From: Larkinella humicola
GTDB taxonomy: Bacteria > Bacteroidota > Bacteroidia > Cytophagales > Spirosomataceae
Direction: 5' to 3'
Length of the DNA: 64,000 nt
Assembly (NCBI RefSeq): GCF_008727875.1
Contig: NZ_VTWS01000003.1
Coordinates: 310,001-374,000, forward strand
Shown: piece after piece, positions 8,812 through 20,000 of the stretch
Layout of the letters: the number at the start of each line of letters is the position of its first letter
Numbering within the stretch: position 1 is the first letter of the stretch
The notes under the pieces: model-generated
Databases searched by the model: none
What the model saw: the letters and a program-made list of their open reading frames with translations, nothing else
Told to the model about the DNA's origin: nothing
Translations under genes and position numbers: made by a program

Positions 8812-11753
8812 TCCTTCATCGCTAAAGCTTCGTAGAGTATTTCGGCCGGATGCTTGGCCTTGCGCCCGGTTCCATCCTTGATCTGGTGGCGGCAACTGGT
8901 TCCGGCGGCAGCAATGATGACCTCATCCGCTTGCTGGCGAACCGTCGGAAATAAGACCAGTTCCCCGATTTTCATCGATACGTCGTAATGTTCTGCTTCG
9001 TACCCAAACGACCCGGCCATGCCACAGCAGCCCGATGGAATCAGGTGGACGGTATAATTTTCGGGCAGCGACAGCATTTTTTTCGATGGCACCAGCGACG
9101 AAACCGCTTTCTGCTGACAGTGTCCGTGTAGCTTGATCAACCGTTTTTCGGTGGTAAAGGCACTTTTTGAAATAGCCCCCTTGTCAATTTCACGGGCGAT
9201 GAACTCCTCAAAAGTCAGCACACTTTCGGCAATCCGCCGGGCATCGGCCACCATCGACTCGTCGACCAGATCCGGGTACTCATCCCGAAACGTCAGAATT
9301 GCCGACGGTTCGATGCCCACCAACGGCGTTTCAATCGTAATCAGCTCTTTCAGCTGCTCAACGTTCTTTTCGGCCAGCCGCTTAGCCTGCCGCAACAAGC
9401 CTTTCGAAAGAGCCGCCCGCCCGCTTTCACCGTGTTCGGGAATGATCACGTCATAGCCCAGTTTTTTCAACAGCAAAACCGCTTTTTTGCCTACTTCGAC
9501 ATCGTTGTAGTTCGTAAACTCATCGCAGAAAAGGTAAACCCGTCCAGCGGTTCCGGCGCCTTTTTCACTGCCTTTCGCCCACTTCCGCAACGTTGTGCTG
9601 TGCAACAGCGGCATCGTCCGGTCGGGGTGGAACCCGATCACCCGATTGGCCACCCGCCGAAGCGATTCGGTACCCAGCACCGCGTTGTAGGCCCACGGCA
9701 CCAGCGACGCCAGCCCCGACAAACTCGCAAAATTGGCAATCAGCCGACTGCGCACCGGAACGCCGTTGGCATCGTGGTAATGTTGAAGAAACTCCATTTT
9801 CAGCTTGGCCACATCCACATTCGACGGGCATTCGGCCTTGCAGCCTTTACAAGCCAGACAGAGGTCATACACCTCTTTAATCGCTTTGTTGTCGAAGCGG
9901 TTTTCTTTCGGCGACAGCGTCAGCATTTCCCGCAGGATATTGGCCCGCGCCCGGGTGGTTTCCTTTTCGTTGCGGGTTGCCATGTAGCTCGGACACATCG
10001 TTCCACCCGACAGCTCCGTTTTCCGGCAATCGCCGGAGCCGTTGCACTGTTCGGCGTGTTGCAGAATGGTCTGATCCGGAAACCGGAAGAACGTCTTGAA
10101 ATCCGGGGTTTGCTGCCCGGCTTCATACCGCAGAAACGTATCCATCGGGGGCGTTTCCACGATTTTGCCGGGATTGAAAATACCGTACGGGTCCCAGGCC
10201 TGCTTGAGTTCCCGCATCAGCTCGTAATTCTTCGGCCCTACCATGAGCGGAATAAACTCGCCCCGGAGTCGTCCGTCGCCGTGTTCGCCCGAGAGCGAAC
10301 CGTCGTATTTTTTCACCAGCCGGGCAATTTCTTCGGCGATCATCCGGTATTGCCGGTGGCCTTCTTCGGTTTTGAGGTTGATGATGGGGCGCAGGTGAAT
10401 TTCGCCCGAACCGGCGTGGGCGTAATGCACTGCCGACATGCTGTGTTTCGTCAGAATCTCGTTGAAATCACGGATGTAGTCGGGCAAATCATGCACGTCG
10501 ATGGCCGTATCTTCGATCACAGCAACGGCTTTGGCATCGCCCGGCAGGTTGGCCAGTAATCCCAGACCCGCCTTCCGCAAGGTCCAGATTTTTTTACCAT
10601 CCTCACCATACAATACCGGAAAATGGTAGCCCAAACCAGCAGCCCGCATCTCCGCTTCCATTTCAACCGCGCGCTGTGCAATGTCTTCCCGATTGGCCGC
10701 CCCCAGTTCCACCACCAGAATGGCGCCCGGATCGCCCTGAACGAAGAAGCGGTTTTTGCGTTGCTCGATGTTGTCTTTCGTACACTCCAGAATGTAATGA
10801 TCGATCAGCTCGACGGCGCGGGGCTGGTATTTGAGCGCAATCAGGTTGGCCCGCAACGACTCATCAACGTTGTTGAAATGCACACACACCAGACCCAGTT
10901 CTTTGGGAGGCAACGGCACCACATTCAGTTTGATTTCGGTCAGAAAGCACAGCGTTCCTTCCGAACCGGCAATGAGTTTGCAGAAGTTGAACGGCTCAGT
11001 GCCTTCTGTAAAGGGGGCCGTTTCCAGCAGTTCGTCCAGCGCATAACCCGTGTTCCGCCGTTCGATGCTGCGTTTGGGAAACTGCCGCCGGATTTCGGCC
11101 TGGTTGTCCGGATTCGCCAGGATTTCGTTGGTTTTCAGGTAAATTTTATCCAGCAGCGACGCACTGCCATTTTTGTGTCTACCCGCGTCGATCTGTTGGG
11201 CAAACGCATCGGTTTCCAATCGACCAAATTCGGCTTCGCTCCCGTCGGCCAGCAACGCTTTAACGGACAGGACGTGCTCCCGCGTCGAGCGATACACAAC
11301 CGAGTTGGAGCCACAGGAATTATTCCCGACCATGCCCCCAATCATCGCCCGGTTGGCCGTCGAGGTTTCCGGCCCAAAAAACAGGCCGTACGGTTTCAGA
11401 AAGAAATTTAATTCATCACGAACCACGCCCGGCTGCACGCGCACCCAACGCTCCTGCTCGTTAATTTCGAGAATTTTAGTGAAGTTTTTGGAAACATCGA
11501 CGATAATTCCGTTGCCGACCACCTGCCCGGCCAGCGAGGTGCCGGCCGTACGCGGAATGAGCGAGGTGCGGTTTTCACGGGCAAAAGCAATCAGCGTTTT
11601 CAGATCATCGACCGACTTCGGAATGGCGACCGCCAGCGGCATTTCCCGGTAAGCTGACGCATCGGTAGCATATAATGTACGTTGGGTGGTATCGGTGTAA
11701 AATTCACCGTCTAACTGAGCAGAAAGTTGTTGTAGCGTCTCCTGATTGACCAT
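8808..11753 (-). CDS. FAD-linked oxidase fused to 4Fe-4S/CCG domains (D-lactate/glycolate dehydrogenase type)
   Basis: A 981-residue fusion of GlcD-like and GlcF-like parts. Residues about 35-200 form the FAD-binding domain (PRTAGTSLAGQVVGNGIIVD). Residues about 210-540 are the FAD-oxidase C-terminal domain, containing HAGSGEIHLRP and GEHGDGRLRGEF. A cysteine-rich region follows with CNGSGDC...CPSYMATR (about 569) and CLACKGCKAECP (about 628), which suit 4Fe-4S clusters. Two CCG-type motifs come last (GHCQQKA about 877, SGCCGMAGSFG about 908). Such enzymes oxidise 2-hydroxy acids and pass electrons to quinone. The start at ATG 11753 is preferred over one nine codons upstream. A TAATTTTG box on the minus strand (11778-11785) could be the -7 element. 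The downstream membrane gene overlaps the stop by 4 nt. Confidence 0.93.
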   Translation of the reverse strand: MVNQETLQQLSAQLDGEFYTDTTQRTLYATDASAYREMPLAVAIPKSVDDLKTLIAFARENRTSLIPRTAGTSLAGQVVGNGIIVDVSKNFTKILEINEQERWVRVQPGVVRDELNFFLKPYGLFFGPETSTANRAMIGGMVGNNSCGSNSVVYRSTREHVLSVKALLADGSEAEFGRLETDAFAQQIDAGRHKNGSASLLDKIYLKTNEILANPDNQAEIRRQFPKRSIERRNTGYALDELLETAPFTEGTEPFNFCKLIAGSEGTLCFLTEIKLNVVPLPPKELGLVCVHFNNVDESLRANLIALKYQPRAVELIDHYILECTKDNIEQRKNRFFVQGDPGAILVVELGAANREDIAQRAVEMEAEMRAAGLGYHFPVLYGEDGKKIWTLRKAGLGLLANLPGDAKAVAVIEDTAIDVHDLPDYIRDFNEILTKHSMSAVHYAHAGSGEIHLRPIINLKTEEGHRQYRMIAEEIARLVKKYDGSLSGEHGDGRLRGEFIPLMVGPKNYELMRELKQAWDPYGIFNPGKIVETPPMDTFLRYEAGQQTPDFKTFFRFPDQTILQHAEQCNGSGDCRKTELSGGTMCPSYMATRNEKETTRARANILREMLTLSPKENRFDNKAIKEVYDLCLACKGCKAECPSNVDVAKLKMEFLQHYHDANGVPVRSRLIANFASLSGLASLVPWAYNAVLGTESLRRVANRVIGFHPDRTMPLLHSTTLRKWAKGSEKGAGTAGRVYLFCDEFTNYNDVEVGKKAVLLLKKLGYDVIIPEHGESGRAALSKGLLRQAKRLAEKNVEQLKELITIETPLVGIEPSAILTFRDEYPDLVDESMVADARRIAESVLTFEEFIAREIDKGAISKSAFTTEKRLIKLHGHCQQKAVSSLVPSKKMLSLPENYTVHLIPSGCCGMAGSFGYEAEHYDVSMKIGELVLFPTVRQQADEVIIAAAGTSCRHQIKDGTGRKAKHPAEILYEALAMKE

Positions 11754-12287
11754 AAGAGTCTTCGTCCAAGACCGGATCAAAATTAGTTTTCAAAAAAATC
11801 GGGTTCCCGACCTTAAAGGTACAAATTTTTCCAGTATGCCGTCCGAAACCAACAAATACCAGACAGCAGGCTGTATTTAAATAATGCTATTTAATCCCCG
11901 CCCCGGCCTGTCGGAAAGCTCTTCATAGCGAGCCATTTACCGTATTCAACTACTAAGCACTATGCAATTTGGGCGACCGCTCCTTTAGAATGCCTTCCGG
12001 AGGTACTTCCGGTCATTCGTTGCAATAACAATTCAGTAGATAATTTTCGGCTTTTCTCCATTGTATTATAAAGATTATTTATTGTAATTTGCTTAATCAG
12101 TTCAGAAATATGTTCTATAAAATCTCATCACGGTACTATATACGTAAAAAAATGACAGCAACCCGGTCGAACAGTAGCCCTACTGATTGATTGGGTTTTA
12201 CTCATTTGTACTGCGCTGAAATTTCGTTTTCCATGGTTCTGCATCTGCTTACCAATTTCATTTTCACCTATTTCTACTAGTTAACCT
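11754..12287. other. Intergenic region between divergent FAD-oxidase and susC genes
   Basis: This 534-bp stretch must hold the promoters of two divergent units. On the minus strand CAAAATTA (11778-11785) reads TAATTTTG, a fit to the Bacteroidota -7 box, but no TTG sits at the right spacing. On the plus strand only imperfect boxes are seen (TAATTTGC near 12085, and ATTTGTAC near 12205). No ORF, tRNA or strong hairpin was found. No regulator gene (FecR, hybrid two-component or ECF sigma) is next to the SusCD locus. Confidence 0.5.
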
Positions 12288-15200
12288 ATGATGGATCATT
12301 TTATCAGATTCAATCATGAACGTAAAGAAGTAAACAACCCTGAAAATTCACGGGTGTTTCAAGTCAGCCAAAAAGGTTTGTTACCTGCCTTTTTGCTATC
12401 GTTTGCGTTCATTCTCTGCCTGGGCCTCAGCCAGGCATTTGCTCAGGAGCGGACGGTCACCGGAACCGTTACGTCGTCGGAAGACAAGGTTTCGTTACCG
12501 GGGGTTACCGTTCAGATCAAAGGAACAACCCGCGGCACCAATACCGACGCCGAAGGAAAGTATTCTCTTACCAATGTTCCTGACAACGCCACCCTGGTTT
12601 TTAGCTTCATTGGGCTGCAAAATCAGGAAATCGCGGTAGGCAACCGCTCCGTTGTCGATGCCGTTCTAACTTCCGACACCAAATCGCTGGAGGAAGTGGT
12701 CGTTGTAGGATACGGCACCGCCAAGCGCAAAGACCTGACCGGCTCGGTGCAGCAGGTAACCGCCAAGGAGTTTAACCCCGGTATTGTTCCGAATCCGCTG
12801 CAAGCCATTCAAGGTAAAGTGGCCGGTTTGGTGATCACCATGCCGTCGGGTGACCCCAACCAGGCACCGACCGTTCGTTTGCGGGGCTATACCTCACTGG
12901 CGGGTGGCAGCGATCCGCTGTATGTCGTCGATGGCGTGATCGGCGTTCCCATCCAGACGGTCTCTCCGACGGATATTGAGTCGATGGACGTCCTGAAGGA
13001 TGCTTCCGCAGCCGCTATTTACGGTTCTCGGGCGGCCAACGGCGTCATTATCGTAACGACCAAACGCGGAAAATCCGGCAAGACCACGATCACCTTCAAC
13101 AACTATGTCGGCGTTGAAACCATCTCAAACCGGCTGGATTTGCTGGATGCCCAGGGCTACCGGGATGCTGTCACGCAGCTCAAGGGGGCCAGTGCGCTCA
13201 CGGCAGACCGAATCCGGTTTCCGGCGGGCAATTACGACACCGACTGGGTGAAGGAAATCACGCGGGCGGGTGTTACGACGAATCACGATCTGGCCATTTC
13301 GGGCGGTTCACCGGCGTTCAGCTACCGGGGGTCACTCAACTACATTGGCCGCGACGGGATTATCAAAAAAACCGGCTTCGATCGGGTAACGGCCCGGATT
13401 AACCTGGATCAGAAGGCCCTTGATAACCGCCTGAACATCCAGTATAACCTGTCGGTGACCAACACCAACTCCAAACTGAACGACGATGCCATCATCGCCC
13501 GTGCGGTTACGTTCCTGCCAACCCTGCCTATTACCGATCCTACGGGGGCCAACAACGTGGGCGGTTATTATGAAGTAGGCGGTAGTTTCGACCTCTTCAA
13601 CCCCGTTGCCATGCTCAACAGCCAGCGCTTCGATCAGCAGAAACGGTTATTGATCGGTGGAGTCAACCTGCGCTACGAGATCATCGACGGGTTGACGCTG
13701 GGCGTCAACGGGGCTTACCAGAACGAAAATACCGACGAAAGCCGCTCCCGCGACCGCAGCATCAAGGCTTTCCAGTCGACCAATGGCGAAGCCTACCGAA
13801 AAATGGACCAGGTCAACAATAAACTGCTGGAACTGACCGCGACCTATACCAAAGCTTTTGGCCAAAACAACAGCAACTTCAACGTATTGGGAGGCTATTC
13901 CTACCAGAACATTATCTATGACGGTTTTCAGGCCCGGAACGCCCAGTTTCTGACCAATACGTTATCGTACGACAATCTGGGGCTGGGTGCCGGAACGCTG
14001 CTGAGTCCGGCGTCAAACTACGCGACTTCGTACCGGAATGCCACCACCCTGGCGTCCTTCTTTGCCCGGGCTACGGTGAACATGAATGACAAATACAACC
14101 TGACCGCAACGGTGCGTCGCGATGGTAGTTCGAAATTTGGGGCCAACAACAAGTGGGGCCTTTTCCCGTCGATAGGGGCAGGCTGGACGCTGACGAACGA
14201 AGATTTCTTCCCGAAATCGACTACGCTGAACTACCTGAAGCTGCGCCTGGGTTGGGGACAAACCGGGAACTCGGAAGGCTTGAAACCGTACCAGTCGCTC
14301 CAGTTGTATGGCCAGAAAGGAACGTATTACGATGGCAGCGTGGCCGACTTCCTGCCGGGCTACGGAATTACCCAAAATGCCAATCCAAACCTCAAATGGG
14401 AAGTTTTAACGACGTCTAACGCCGGGTTAGACTTTCAGTTGCTGAACGGCCGTTTCTCGGGTACGCTGGAGTTCTACAGCAAGACGACCAAAGATATGCT
14501 GTACCGGTATTCGGTGCCGGCCGATGGGGTTAAATACTTCACCAACTTCATCTGGGCCAACGTAGGCACCATGCGAAACCGGGGTATCGAGCTGTCGTTC
14601 GGGGGTGACCTCATCCAGAAAGACAACTTTAGCTGGACTTCCCGCATTGTGGGGGCGTATAACAAAAACACGATTGTCAACCTGAAAAGCGACGAGTTCG
14701 ACTCCGGTCTGATCCGTTTCAATGCCTTTGGTGGTCGTGGTCTGTCGGATGTGTTTGCTTCCTACCTCTGGCCGGGCCGTCCGCTGGGTGAATTCAACAA
14801 CGTTCCGACGTTCGTGGATTATACCGCCGATGGCAAAGTGCTGCTGAAACCGGGAACGGGCGATCAGCCCACCACCGATGTGAGCAAGGCCGATGCGGCT
14901 ACGGGAATCAACACGCAGAACCCCATTGCGCAGGGCAATCCGCAACCGTTCCTGACCGGTTCGTTCATCAATACGTTTACGTACAAAGGATTCGACCTGA
15001 ACTTTCAGATCCGGGGTTCATTTGGCAACAAAATCCTGAACAACCTGCGCTCGAACCTGATGATTCCGGGCTCGATTCTGGAAACCAATATGCTGAACGG
15101 CGTAGCGGCTCTGCCGAAAGATTACGGCACCAACGTGTTGTCGACCTACTGGCTCGAAAACGGAACCTACGCCCGTTTGGATAACTGGCAAATCGGGTAC

Positions 15201-15419
15201 AACATCCGGACCGGTGGCAAATACCTGTCGGCTGCCCGGGTCTACCTCGGTGGTAACAACCTGTTCACGCTGACGAGCTACAAAGGAGTCGATCCTGAAC
15301 TTCAGGTAAAAGCGGATTTGCAGAACGAAAGCCAGGCTCCCAACAACATCGGGATGGATTTTAGCAATATCTATCCCAAAACCCGTTCGTTCCAACTGGG
15401 CGTTAACCTGACGTTTTGA
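12288..15419 (+). CDS. SusC/RagA-family TonB-linked outer-membrane transporter
   Basis: A 1,043-residue TonB-dependent channel of the SusC type. It imports a ligand captured by its SusD partner across the outer membrane, energised by TonB. Order: an unusually long N-terminal leader with the hydrophobic signal segment at about residues 30-50 (ending SQAFAQ), a carboxypeptidase-regulatory-like domain (TVTGTVTSSEDKVSLPGVTV), the SusC motif EEVVVVGYGTAKRKDLTGSV, the plug with DPLYVVDGV and DASAAAIYGSRAANGVI, then the beta-barrel ending in an aromatic residue (LGVNLTF). Starts at 12288 and 12291 are both ATG. The susD gene begins 33 bp downstream. No carbohydrate-active enzyme lies nearby, so the substrate is unknown. 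Confidence 0.95.
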   Translation: MMDHFIRFNHERKEVNNPENSRVFQVSQKGLLPAFLLSFAFILCLGLSQAFAQERTVTGTVTSSEDKVSLPGVTVQIKGTTRGTNTDAEGKYSLTNVPDNATLVFSFIGLQNQEIAVGNRSVVDAVLTSDTKSLEEVVVVGYGTAKRKDLTGSVQQVTAKEFNPGIVPNPLQAIQGKVAGLVITMPSGDPNQAPTVRLRGYTSLAGGSDPLYVVDGVIGVPIQTVSPTDIESMDVLKDASAAAIYGSRAANGVIIVTTKRGKSGKTTITFNNYVGVETISNRLDLLDAQGYRDAVTQLKGASALTADRIRFPAGNYDTDWVKEITRAGVTTNHDLAISGGSPAFSYRGSLNYIGRDGIIKKTGFDRVTARINLDQKALDNRLNIQYNLSVTNTNSKLNDDAIIARAVTFLPTLPITDPTGANNVGGYYEVGGSFDLFNPVAMLNSQRFDQQKRLLIGGVNLRYEIIDGLTLGVNGAYQNENTDESRSRDRSIKAFQSTNGEAYRKMDQVNNKLLELTATYTKAFGQNNSNFNVLGGYSYQNIIYDGFQARNAQFLTNTLSYDNLGLGAGTLLSPASNYATSYRNATTLASFFARATVNMNDKYNLTATVRRDGSSKFGANNKWGLFPSIGAGWTLTNEDFFPKSTTLNYLKLRLGWGQTGNSEGLKPYQSLQLYGQKGTYYDGSVADFLPGYGITQNANPNLKWEVLTTSNAGLDFQLLNGRFSGTLEFYSKTTKDMLYRYSVPADGVKYFTNFIWANVGTMRNRGIELSFGGDLIQKDNFSWTSRIVGAYNKNTIVNLKSDEFDSGLIRFNAFGGRGLSDVFASYLWPGRPLGEFNNVPTFVDYTADGKVLLKPGTGDQPTTDVSKADAATGINTQNPIAQGNPQPFLTGSFINTFTYKGFDLNFQIRGSFGNKILNNLRSNLMIPGSILETNMLNGVAALPKDYGTNVLSTYWLENGTYARLDNWQIGYNIRTGGKYLSAARVYLGGNNLFTLTSYKGVDPELQVKADLQNESQAPNNIGMDFSNIYPKTRSFQLGVNLTF

Positions 15420-15452
15420 CCGTTGTTAATCAACTAACTACCAACTACGAAG

Positions 15453-16934
15453 ATGTTTAATTCAACCATACGAGTTTGGGGCGTCTGCCTGGTTCTGCTG
15501 CTGGCAGGCCAGGCCTGTACGGACCTCGACGAAAAAACCTACGACGTCATTCCGACCGATCAGTTTGGCCAAACGGCGGCTCAGCAAGCTGCGCTGATTG
15601 GCCCGCTCTACAGCGGTCTGGCCGATTATTACGGCAACAGTGCCGGTTTGAACGCGGTAACGGACGAACAGATCGTGCCGACCCGCGGTGGTGACTGGAA
15701 AGATGGCGACAACTGGAAACGGCTTTATCAGCATACCTGGGACCCGACGACCGACAACGGCCAGTTCAACGGCCCCTGGACCTGGTGTTACAACAACATC
15801 ACGTCCATCAACCAGCAGTTGGGTTCCATTACGGACGAAACCGTGAAAGCCGAACTTCGGGCGTTGCGCGCCTTCTTCCACTACAAGGCAATGGACATGT
15901 TTGGCAATGTGATCATTGCCGACCAGGTGGGAAGCTCGACACCCGCTCAGAAAACCCGGACCGAGGTATTTACCTGGATTGAAAAAGAGCTGCTGGAGGT
16001 ATATCCCAAGCTGAGCGCAACGGTGGGCGGTGCCTATTATGGCCGGTTCAATAAACCGGTGGTCAATATGATTCTGGCAAAGATGTATCTCAATGCGCAG
16101 GTTTATACCGGTACGGCACGCTGGGCCGATGCGGTGACGCGTTGTGATAGCATTATTCTGTCGGGCAAGTTCTCCCTGGCGGCCGACTTGCTGGACAACT
16201 TCAAAGTACAGAACCAGAACTCGCCCGAAATTATCCTGGCAACGCCTTTTGACAACTCGAAACGGGGTGGATTCAACGTCCATATGGCGACTCTGCACTA
16301 CAAGCACCAGTTGACCTACAACCTCCCGGCTTCTCCCTGGAATGGCTACGCAACCGTCGTTGAGTTTTACAACTCGTTCACGGCGCAGGATTTGCGCAAA
16401 AAAATGTGGATCGTTGGTCAGCAGTACGACGCCAGCGGCAAAGCACTGGACGACGACGGGATCCCGCTGGTCATCACCCCAGAAATCCCGGCCTTCGAAA
16501 TGCCGGCGGGTCCGGCGGGTCGTCTGGCCGGAGCCCGGAGTCAGAAATACGAGATTCAGAAAAACAACACCACCAATGACATGAGTAACGATTTCGTTAT
16601 TTTCCGGCTGGGTGATGTCTATCTGATGCGTGGAGAAGCCAATTTCCGGTTGGGGAGAACCGCCAACGCACTGACGGATTTCAACGTGATCCGGAAACGG
16701 GCGGGCGTACCCGACTACACAGCCGCTCAACTCACGCTGGATGAAATTCTGGCCGAGCGGGGTCGCGAACTGGCCTGGGAATACCACCGCCGTCAGGATC
16801 TGATCCGGTTCGGGCAGTTCACCAAAGCATGGCGTTTCAAACCCGCTTCGGAGAAATACCGCGAGCTGTTCCCGATTCCGAAAGACCAGATTTCGTTGAA
16901 CCCCAATCTGAAGCAAAATCCAGGTTACAATTAG
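15453..16934 (+). CDS. SusD/RagB-family surface lipoprotein
   Basis: A 493-residue SusD-like protein, the lid and ligand-binding partner of the SusC channel just upstream. A lipoprotein signal ends at GQACTD, with Cys22 the probable lipidated residue. The N-terminal SusD-like region has the pattern around YNNITSINQQL and RALRAFFHYKAMDMFGNV. The C-terminal RagB domain shows FRLGDVYLMRGEANFRLG and LDEILAERGRELAWEYHRRQDLIRFG, which are strongly conserved in the family. An intrinsic terminator follows 18 bp after the stop, so susCD forms its own transcription unit, although readthrough to the CRTAC1 genes is possible. Confidence 0.95.
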   Translation: MFNSTIRVWGVCLVLLLAGQACTDLDEKTYDVIPTDQFGQTAAQQAALIGPLYSGLADYYGNSAGLNAVTDEQIVPTRGGDWKDGDNWKRLYQHTWDPTTDNGQFNGPWTWCYNNITSINQQLGSITDETVKAELRALRAFFHYKAMDMFGNVIIADQVGSSTPAQKTRTEVFTWIEKELLEVYPKLSATVGGAYYGRFNKPVVNMILAKMYLNAQVYTGTARWADAVTRCDSIILSGKFSLAADLLDNFKVQNQNSPEIILATPFDNSKRGGFNVHMATLHYKHQLTYNLPASPWNGYATVVEFYNSFTAQDLRKKMWIVGQQYDASGKALDDDGIPLVITPEIPAFEMPAGPAGRLAGARSQKYEIQKNNTTNDMSNDFVIFRLGDVYLMRGEANFRLGRTANALTDFNVIRKRAGVPDYTAAQLTLDEILAERGRELAWEYHRRQDLIRFGQFTKAWRFKPASEKYRELFPIPKDQISLNPNLKQNPGYN

Positions 16935-16952
16935 TAAAAAGCCTTTTCCTGT

Positions 16953-16979
16953 AAAAAGCCCGGGGTTTCCGGGCTTTTT
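16953..16979 (+). terminator. Intrinsic terminator after susD
   Basis: AAAAAGCCCGG and CCGGGCTTTTT pair as an 11-bp stem around a 5-nt loop, and the stem's T run continues into the downstream sequence. It separates susCD from the first CRTAC1 gene. Confidence 0.85.
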
Positions 16980-17087
16980 CTGTTTTAATCCATTCCCGGA
17001 GTATTGGCGTTCAATAGGATAAAACCGCCAACCAAAAGCAATTTATTGAGTACCTTTAAGACGTGATTTGACAGTTCGCTACGGTCC

Positions 17088-20000
17088 ATGCGCTACCTGA
17101 TTTTCTTTTTAATAGTAGGTTTTCTTGTCGGTTGTGGTTCTGCGGATGCGCCATCGGAAGAGCGGCTTTTTGAAAAACTACCGTCTGAAACAACCCACAT
17201 CAATTTCACCAATTCGGTGGTCGACGACCCGGAATTTAACATTTTCAATTACCGGAATTTCTACAACGGTGGGGGCGTCGCCATCGGTGATGTCAACAAC
17301 GACGGGTTTCCGGACGTCTTCCTGATTGCCAACATGGGCGAAAATCGCCTGTATCTCAACCAGGGGAAATCGGGTGCTGCTGCGCTGGCATTTGAAGACA
17401 TTACCGCCAAAGCCGGTGTAGCCGGCAAACGTGCCTGGAGTACGGGCGCGACTTTTGCCGATGTCAACGGCGACGGCTGGCTGGATTTGTACGTCTGCAA
17501 CGCCGGTATTCGCCCCGGCGACGACCGCGGCAACGAGCTCTTTATCAACAACGGGATTGGCAAAAATGGCACAGTAACCTTCACCGAAAAAGCCGCCGAT
17601 TACGGCCTGGACGACCACGGTTTTTCAACCCACGCAGCCTTTTTCGATTACGACCGCGACGGCGATCTGGACATGTATCTGCTCAACAACAGCTTCATGC
17701 CCGTCGGGAAATTGGGCTACGCCAACATCCGCTCCGAACGCGATTCGCTGGGCGGTCATAAGTTGTTTCGGAATGACGGCGCCCGCTTTGCTGATGTTAG
17801 CGAGAAAGCCGGAATTTACGGCAGCCTGATCGGTTTTGGCCTCGGCATCACCATCGGCGATGTGAACGACGACAACTGGCTGGACATTTACATTTCGAAC
17901 GATTTTTACGAACGGGATTACCTCTACCTCAACAACCACGACGGCACCTTCCGGGAGTCGGTGAAAGACGCCATGCCGCACCTGAGCCTGTCGTCGATGG
18001 GTGCCGACGTGGCCGACATCAACAACGACGGCCGGCTGGATATTTTCGTGACCGATATGCTGCCGGGCAACGATGTTCGCTTGAAAAAGAATTCGTCCTT
18101 CGAGAATTACGACCTGCAGGAAATCAAACTGTCGCGGGATTTTCATTACCAGTACATGCAGAACATGCTGCATCTGAACCAGGGTAACGAACCCGCACAA
18201 AGCGGGAAAACCGCCACTCCAATGTTCAGCGACATCGCCCGGTTTTCGGGCGTTCACGCGACCGACTGGAGTTGGGGCGCCTTGATTTTCGACATGGATA
18301 ATGACGGCCGGAAAGATATTTTTGTTGCCAACGGCATTGCCAAAGAGGTGACCGATCAGGATTTTATTCATTTCCTGGCCGACCGGGAAAACATGGCCCA
18401 GATTGCCCGCCAGCGCGCTTTCAACTTCAAGGAGTTTCTGGATAAAGCACCCTCCGAACCGATTCCCAATTACGCCTTCCGAAACGATGGCAACCTGAGC
18501 TTTTCCAACCAGGCCGCCAGTTGGGGACTGGGCGAACCGGGTTTTTCGAATGGTGCGGCTTACGGCGATCTCGACAACGACGGTGACCTGGATTTGGTGG
18601 TCAACAACGTCAACTCGCCGGTATCGGTTTTTAAAAATTTGTCGGTCGAGAAACACAAAACCAACTTCCTGCGGGTCAAGCTGGTCGGTGATGCCAGAAA
18701 CCGCAATGCCATCGGCGCGCGGGTTTTTGTGTACCAGAAAGGCAACCAGCAAGTGTTGCAGCAGATGCCCAACCGCGGTTTTCAGTCGTCCGTTGATCTG
18801 AATCTGCTGTTTGGTTTGGGAACCGGCAACGTGATCGACTCCGTGACGGTGGTCTGGCCGAACGACCGGATGCAAACCGTCCGCCAACCCAAAGCCAACC
18901 AATTGCTGACGCTGAAGCAGCCGGAAGCAACTGGCAATTGGAGAGCCAAAGCACCCTCCCCGGCTCTTTTTCAGGATATTACCACGATTTCCGGCCTGAA
19001 TTATACCCACGAAGAAAGTCCGTTTGTGGATTACAACCGCGACCCGTTGCTGAAACAAATGCTCTCGACCGGTGGCCCGGCCATGGCGACGGGCGATGTC
19101 AACGGCGACGGGCTGGACGATGTGTTTTTTGGTGGAGCCTTCGGAAAACCGCATCATCTGTTTTATCAACAGCCCAACGGCCGGTTTGTGGATAAAACCC
19201 CGGCGGTTTTGCGACAGGACTTGACCTACGAAGCCGTCGATGCGGTTTTCTTCGATGCCGATGGTGACAAGGATCTGGATCTCTACGTTGTTTCGGGCAG
19301 CAATGAGTTTGAAGCCGAGGCTGACGAATTGCTCGACCGGCTGTATTTGAACGACGGCAAAGGCGGTTTTGTCCGCGACGACCGTTTGCCGAACCTGAAA
19401 GCCAGCGGTTCCTGCGTCGCGGCTGCCGATTATGACCGCGACGGCGACATCGATCTGTTTGTTGGCACCCGGTTGATTCCGGGGAAATACGGTTTCAATC
19501 CGGCGAGTTATCTGCTGACCAACGATGGCACCGGCAATTTCAAGAATTACACCCGGCGCTACCTGCCGAACGCCGAGCAGTTGGGCATGGTGACGGATGC
19601 AACGTGGAGCGATCTGAACGGCGACGGTTATCCCGAACTGATCGTCGTAGGCGACTGGATGCCGATTACGGTTTTTCAAAACCAGCGCGGCAAGCTGGCG
19701 ACCTCTGAAACGCCCAAACTGGCGGATTCGACCACACCGGCTTCCGGCTGGTGGAATTGCGTCAAAGCCGGGGATGTCGATGGCGATGGCGATATTGATC
19801 TGGTGATCGGCAATCTGGGGCTTAATTCCCGGATCAAGGCAACGTCCAAAATCCCGGCGGAACTCTACACGGCTGATTTTGACCAGAATGGCAGCCTGGA
19901 GCAAATCATCAATTGCGCCGATGAAACCGGAACCTTGTATCCGATGGTATTGAAGCAGGATTTGCAAAAAGAAATGCCTTCCATTAAAAAGAAATACCTC

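Noticed and set aside
9432-10559. A 375-codon plus-strand frame within the FAD-oxidase gene
   Set aside because: It lies entirely inside a well-supported minus-strand gene and has no motif.
15462-16916. A 484-codon open frame antisense to susD
   Set aside because: The SusD signature residues and lipobox are on the plus strand; the antisense product resembles no family.
12288-16934. Classical polysaccharide utilisation locus
   Set aside because: No glycoside hydrolase, polysaccharide lyase, esterase or hybrid two-component sensor is adjacent to the SusCD pair.
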